From Pseudomonadota bacterium (GTDB taxonomy: Bacteria > Pseudomonadota > Alphaproteobacteria > Rhizobiales > Devosiaceae), in contig JAEWHZ010000084.1 in the NCBI GenBank assembly GCA_023387585.1, forward strand, positions 1 to 5,106: a stretch of 5,106 nt of DNA. The letters are read 5' to 3'. The first letter of the stretch is position 1; each line of letters starts with the position of its first letter. This document shows, piece after piece, positions 1 through 5,106 of this stretch. A program made the translations under genes and the position numbers. Under the pieces are notes generated by a model. That model was not told the DNA's origin. It searched no databases and worked only from the letters and a program-made list of their open reading frames with translations.

Positions 1-170
1 GTCAGGTCGACCGCGATCCGTTCGGCCGCCGCCAGCGGGGCGAGCGCCTTTTCGTCGATGTCGAGCGCCACCACCGTGCCGCCGAGCGCGGAAAACCGCG
101 CGCACAGCGCACGGCCCACGCCGCCGGCGGCGCCGGTGATCACGATGCGCTTGCCTTTGAAGTCCAGCAT
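1..170 (-). CDS. Short-chain dehydrogenase/reductase (SDR), N-terminal part, 3' end outside window
   Basis: The 56 visible residues form the first half of a Rossmann fold. The start MLDFKGKRIVITG is followed by the glycine-rich nucleotide-binding motif TGAAGGVG (residues 12-19, pattern TGxxxGxG). A second beta strand ends in VVALDID, with Asp37 at the position that usually binds the adenosine ribose and favours NAD(H) over NADP(H). The VDL at residues 54-56 matches the SDR strand-3 Asp that contacts adenine. SDRs are cytoplasmic NAD(P)-dependent oxidoreductases of about 250 residues, so roughly four fifths of the gene, including the catalytic YxxxK, lies beyond the left edge, and the substrate cannot be deduced. 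I chose ATG at 170-168 because the family usually begins a few residues before the first strand. An in-frame ATG at 203-201 would add 11 residues (MQDFVRWRRGN). The gene is divergent from the transporter operon, which suggests co-regulation but does not prove it. Confidence 0.88.
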   Translation of the reverse strand, partial: MLDFKGKRIVITGAAGGVGRALCARFSALGGTVVALDIDEKALAPLAAAERIAVDL

Positions 171-3100
171 GTTCCCGCGCCGCCATCGGACGAAATCCTG
201 CATACCCTGTCAGCGCCGATGAAAGAAATCAACACGATTGCCTGCATTTAGAGGATAAGGAACCTCTTGTGTAAAAAACCGACATTTGCAATCGTGGCTG
301 CAAGGCCCTGCCGTATTGATGCCGGTCGGGACCTATGGAGGGAGACATCAATGTCACTGAAGACACTCAAGCTTGCCGCTCTGGCCGGCGCCGCGACCCT
401 GGTGCTGGCCGGTGCCGCCAATGCCCAGACGCTGCGCGTCACCATCGCCGAATATTCCTCGCTCACCGGGCCCTATTTCGAAGAAGCCGCCGCCGCCTTC
501 GAGGCGGAGCATGACGGGGTCGACGTCGTCATCGAGGTCGTGCCCTGGGACAACCTGTTGCAGAAGCTGACCACCGACATCTCCGCCGGCGCCAATGCCG
601 ACATGTCGATCATCGGCACGCGCTGGCTGATCGACTTCGTCTCCGAAGGCATCGCCGCTCCGCTCGACGATCTGGTCGCCCAGGAGACGTTCGACCGCTT
701 CGTGCCGGCCTTCCTCGAGCCGTCCGTCATGGACGGCGCCACCTACGGCCTGCCGATCGCCGCCTCGGCGCGCGCCATGTATGTCAACACCGATCTGCTG
801 ACCGAGGCTGGCGTCGAAGCCGCGCCCGAGAACTGGGAAGAGCTGCGCGCCGCCGCCGCCGCCATCTCGGCGCTCGGCGACGACGTCTATGGCTATGGCC
901 TGCAGGCCGCCGAGATCGAGACCGACGTCTATTTCTACTACGCCTTCTGGTCCTTCGGCGGCGATCTGATCGACGAGGACGGCACCTCCGGGCTCGATAC
1001 CGAGGCTGGCTATCAGGCCGCCGCGCTCTACAAGTCGCTGCTCGACGAGGGTCTCACCCAGCCCGGCGCCACCTCGAACTCGCGCGAGGACGTGCAGAAC
1101 CTGTTCAAGCAGGGTCGCGTCGGCATGATGATCACCGCGCCCTTCCTGTCGACCCAGATCGCCAGCGAAGTGCCCGACCTCAACTATGAAGTCGCCGCCA
1201 TCCCGGCCGGTCCGGACGGCGAGCGCGGCACCTACGGCGTCACCGATTCCATCATCCTGTTCGAGAATTCGCAGAACAAGGAGCTGGCCGCCCAGTTCCT
1301 CGACTTCATCTTCTCGAACGAATTGCGTACCCAGTTCGACCAGAACGAGGGCTTCCTGCCGGTGCTGTCGGCCCAGGCCGAGGATCCGCTCTTCGCGGAC
1401 AATGCCGATCTGAGCCAGTTCACCGCCCTGCTGCCCGATGCGCGCTTCGCGCCCGTCATCCCGGGCTGGGAGGAAATCGCGGCCATCACCTCCAACGCGC
1501 TCCAGACCATCTATCTGGGCGATGGCGAGATCGAGCCGACGCTGGACAACGCCGCGTCCCAGATCGACGCCATTCTCGGCCAGTAACCGAACCCGCCCCC
1601 GGCGCCCGTCGCGCCGGGGGTTTTCCTTCGCCGCCTGCGAGGCCCGATGAAAAAATCCGTCCTGGTGAACCCCTATGTGCTGATCGCCCCCGGCTTCCTG
1701 CTGGCGGGTTTCATCATTCTGTGGCCGCTCTGGGAGCTGGGCAATATCGCCACCTCCGACGTCAACCGCTTCGGCCAGCTGCGTGGCTTCGTCGGGCTCG
1801 ACAATTTCATCACCATCCTGCGCGACCCCGATTTTCTCGCCTCGCTGGGGCGCACCGCCATCTGGACCTTCGGCATCGTCATCGGCGTCATCGCGTTCGG
1901 CCTGCCGGTGGCGCTGATCCTGAACGAGGATTTCTACGGTCGCGGCGTCGCCCGCGTCATCGTCATGCTGCCCTGGGCCGTGTCGCTCACCATGACCGCC
2001 ATCGTGTGGACCTGGGCGCTGAACGGGGAAAGCGGCCTGCTCAATTCCGCTCTGCGCGGGCTCGGCATCATCGGCCAGAACATCCAGTGGCTGGCGCAGG
2101 CCGGCACCGCCTTTCCCATGCAGATCATGATCGGCATCCTGGTGTCGATCCCCTTCACCGTCACCATCTTCCTGGGCGGCCTGTCCTCCATCCCCGACGA
2201 TCTCTACGAGGCAGCGCGCCTCGAGGGCGCCAATGGCTGGCAGATCTTTCGCGAGATCACGCTGCCGCTGCTGCGCCCCTTCATCAACATCGCCGTGGTC
2301 ATGAACACCATCTATGTGTTCAACTCCTTCCCCATCATCTGGGTGACCACCCAGGGCGGGCCCGCCAACTCCACCGACATCCTCGTCACCTATCTCTACA
2401 AGCTCGGCTTCCGCTTCGGCCGGCTCGACGATGCGGCGGCGCTGTCGGTGATGATGTTCGTGCTGCTTTTGATTTTCACGCTCATCTATGTCCGGCTGGC
2501 CATGCAGGAGCGCGAGGCATGAAGATTTCCCGCAAATGGCGTCGCACCCTCGTCTGCTGGGCGCTGCTCAGCCCCATGGTCGTCCTGGTGCTCTTTCCCT
2601 TCGCGGTGATGATCATCACCGCGGTCAAGCCGCCCAGCGAGGTGCTGCGCCCCACCTGGTGGCCCAGCGAGTTCCGCTGGGACAATTTCATCACCATGTG
2701 GAACGCCACCGGCTTCGGCCGGGCGCTGTGGAACTCGCTCTACACCGCCATCCTGTCGACCGTCCTGGCGCTGATCGTCTCGATTCCCGCCGCCTATGCC
2801 ATGAGCCGCTATCGCTTCGCCGGGCGCGGCTTCTTCCAGCAATTCCTGCTGGTCAGCCAGATGCTCAGCCCGATCGTCCTGGTCATCGGCCTGTTCCGGC
2901 TCGTCGTGTGGCTGGGGCTGATCGACAACATCAATTCCGTCGTCTTCGTCTATGCCGCCTTCTCCATCGCCTTCTCGGTATGGATGCTGCAATCCTATTT
3001 CTCGACCATCCCGCGCGATCTCGAGGAAGCCGCCTGGATCGAGGGCGCCAGTGCCTGGCAGGCGCTGGTCAGGGTCTTCCTGCCGCTCGCCGTGCCGGCC

Positions 3101-5106
3101 ATCGTCGTCACCGCCATCTTCGCCTTCATCAATGGCTGGAACGAGTTCGTCATCGCGCTGACCATGCTGCGCACCCAGGACAGCTATACATTGCCGATCC
3201 AGGTGTTCTCGCTGGTTGCCGGCCGCTACACGGTCGAATGGCACCACGTCATGGCCGCCGCCTTCGTCGCCACCCTGCCGGTCGCCATCGTCTTCGCCTG
3301 GCTGCAACGCTACATGGTGCGCGGCCTCGCGCTCGGCGCCGTCAAATAAAAAGGCCCCGGATTTCTCCGAGGCCCAAAAATCACCCCGGTTCCCCGAGTC
3401 CCAGCGGGTCGGGCACCCGCGGCCAGATCGCCCGCCGCATCTTGCGGTAATCCGTTTCGGCCGGATTGATCGGATAGGAGGAGGGCGCGGCCACATAGAC
3501 GATCTCGGCCGAAACCGGCGCGAAGCCGGCGAAAAAATGGTTGGTCGACTTGATCAGCAGCACGTCCTTGGCCGCGAAGTCGACGCCCATATTGGAGAAC
3601 ACCGTCGGCTCATAGGTCTGGGTGCGGCTGGTGATCAGGACGATGTCGATCTCGGTGCCGGCGATGCGCACCGTCGCCGCCCGGCCCAGCGTCACATGCG
3701 AGGCGCGGAAGGTCTGCGAGCCCGGATCGGCGAGATGCGTCACCTCGACGTCGAGATCGAGCGGCATTCCGGCCTCGCGGCTCGCCTTGCCGCCGACGCG
3801 CAGCGCCAGCTTCGCTCCCAGCCCCGCCGCATGGCAGAAGGTCACCGCCACCGGGTCCCAGATGGTCGCGACCCCGAGATTGGTGACGCCCGCCGCGATC
3901 AGCTCGGCCAGCACATGCGTGCCGTCGCCGGCGCAGCCGCCGCCGGGATTGTCCCACACATCGGCGATGGTGATCGGCTTGCCGCCGCCTCCGGCCCGCG
4001 CCTTCACCTCGGCCACGCCCCGGCGATAGTCGAGGATCGGCATCGCCGTCCGCCCGCGCAGGCGATACAATTCCTCGCCCAGTTCGCGCGCGATCCGCGC
4101 GCCCTGTTCGGCGTCGTTATCGGTGACCACCAGGATGCGCGTGCCCATTTCCGGTACGTCGCCGGCCATGAAACCGTGGATCACCGAGATCGACAGCACC
4201 CCGTCGCGGCCCTCGCGGGCGCGGATGCGGTCGACGAAGCTGCGCATCGGCTCCTGGCTGGTGGGGTAGATGCCGATCATGGCGCAGTCGAACACGCTCA
4301 TCACCGGCTTCACCGCGCCGCGCAGCGCCTTGAGGCTGACGTCGACGACATGCTCGCCGCGCTCGTAGAAATCGGTATGCGGGAATTCGAGGAAGGCTGC
4401 GCAAAAATCGAGCTGGGCGACGCGCTTTTCCGTCAGATGACTGTGCGGGTCGAACTCGGCCGAAACGAACACGTCCGGCCCGACGATCGCGCGCACCCGC
4501 TCGAGCAGGTCGCCTTCCGGATCGTCATAGCCCTGCGCCACCATGGCCCCGTGCAGCCCCAGGATCACGCCGTCGACCGGCATGGCCTCGCGCAACTGGT
4601 CGAGAATCTCGTCGCGCAGCCCCTCATAGGCTTCGCGCCGGATCAGCCCGGCCGGCTCCGCCCAGCTCGCGCTGCCCTCGATCACCGTCAGCCCTTTGTC
4701 CGCCGCGCGCCGGCGCAGAACCAGGACGGGGGACGAACACAGGGTCGGCGTGTCCGGATGCTCCCCCGGCCCGGCATAGAAGGCCGCCTCGAACGATGCC
4801 CGGTCCGTGGGGACCGGCGAGAAGGTGTTGGTCTCGGTCGCCAGCGAGGCGGTGAAGATGCGCATGTCGAGCCTGCCAGGGCGTTTCCGGTTCGGAAACG
4901 CGACAAATCAAAATTGGGCTCCTGCTCCGGTTCTATCGGAGCAGGAGCCGCTCCGGATCAGCCCAGCGGCTTGTAGGCGATGGCCTCGATCTCGACCTTG
5001 ATGTCGATCATCAGCCGGCTCTCGGCGGTCGAGCGCGCCGGCGGGTTGGTGGAGAAATACTCGGCATAGGTCTTGTTGAAGCCGCCGAAATCGCGCGCGT
5101 CCTGCA

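Overview
The window is GC-rich, with strong G/C preference at third codon positions, tightly packed genes and a carbohydrate-type ABC transporter beside small catabolic enzymes. This fits an alphaproteobacterium, most likely of the Hyphomicrobiales (Rhizobiales; for example a Devosia-like or other rhizobial-type genome). The assignment is inferred from composition and gene style, because there is no rRNA or other marker.

Layout: (1) 1-170, minus strand, the N-terminal part of a short-chain dehydrogenase/reductase that runs off the left edge. (2) 171-350, a 180-bp divergent intergenic region that must hold the start signals for both directions; it contains a spaced 9-bp inverted repeat but no convincing sigma-70 promoter. 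(3) 351-3349, plus strand, a three-gene transporter operon: periplasmic solute-binding protein, MalF-type permease and MalG-type permease. A strong hairpin with a T-run separates the binding-protein gene from the first permease gene, and the two permease genes overlap by 4 bp (ATGA). No ATPase gene is present. (4) 3346-3374, a hairpin terminator that works on the minus strand and lies between the convergent ends of the second permease and the next gene. (5) 3381-4865, minus strand, a complete M81/MlrC-family metallohydrolase. (6) 4866-4957, an intergenic region with a perfect 9-3-9 palindrome close to the M81 start and a strong minus-strand terminator. (7) 4958-5106, minus strand, the C-terminal part of a RidA-family protein that runs off the right edge.

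How the genes may work together (inference): the solute-binding protein and permeases would import a small organic compound using an ATPase encoded elsewhere. The M81 hydrolase, SDR and RidA proteins all look cytoplasmic and could process the imported compound: metal-dependent hydrolysis, NAD-dependent oxidation or reduction, and clearing of reactive enamine/imine intermediates. The transported substrate cannot be read from the sequence. Every recognisable gene belongs to a known family. The least-explained features are the palindrome upstream of the M81 gene, the natural substrate of the M81 enzyme, and the missing ATPase.
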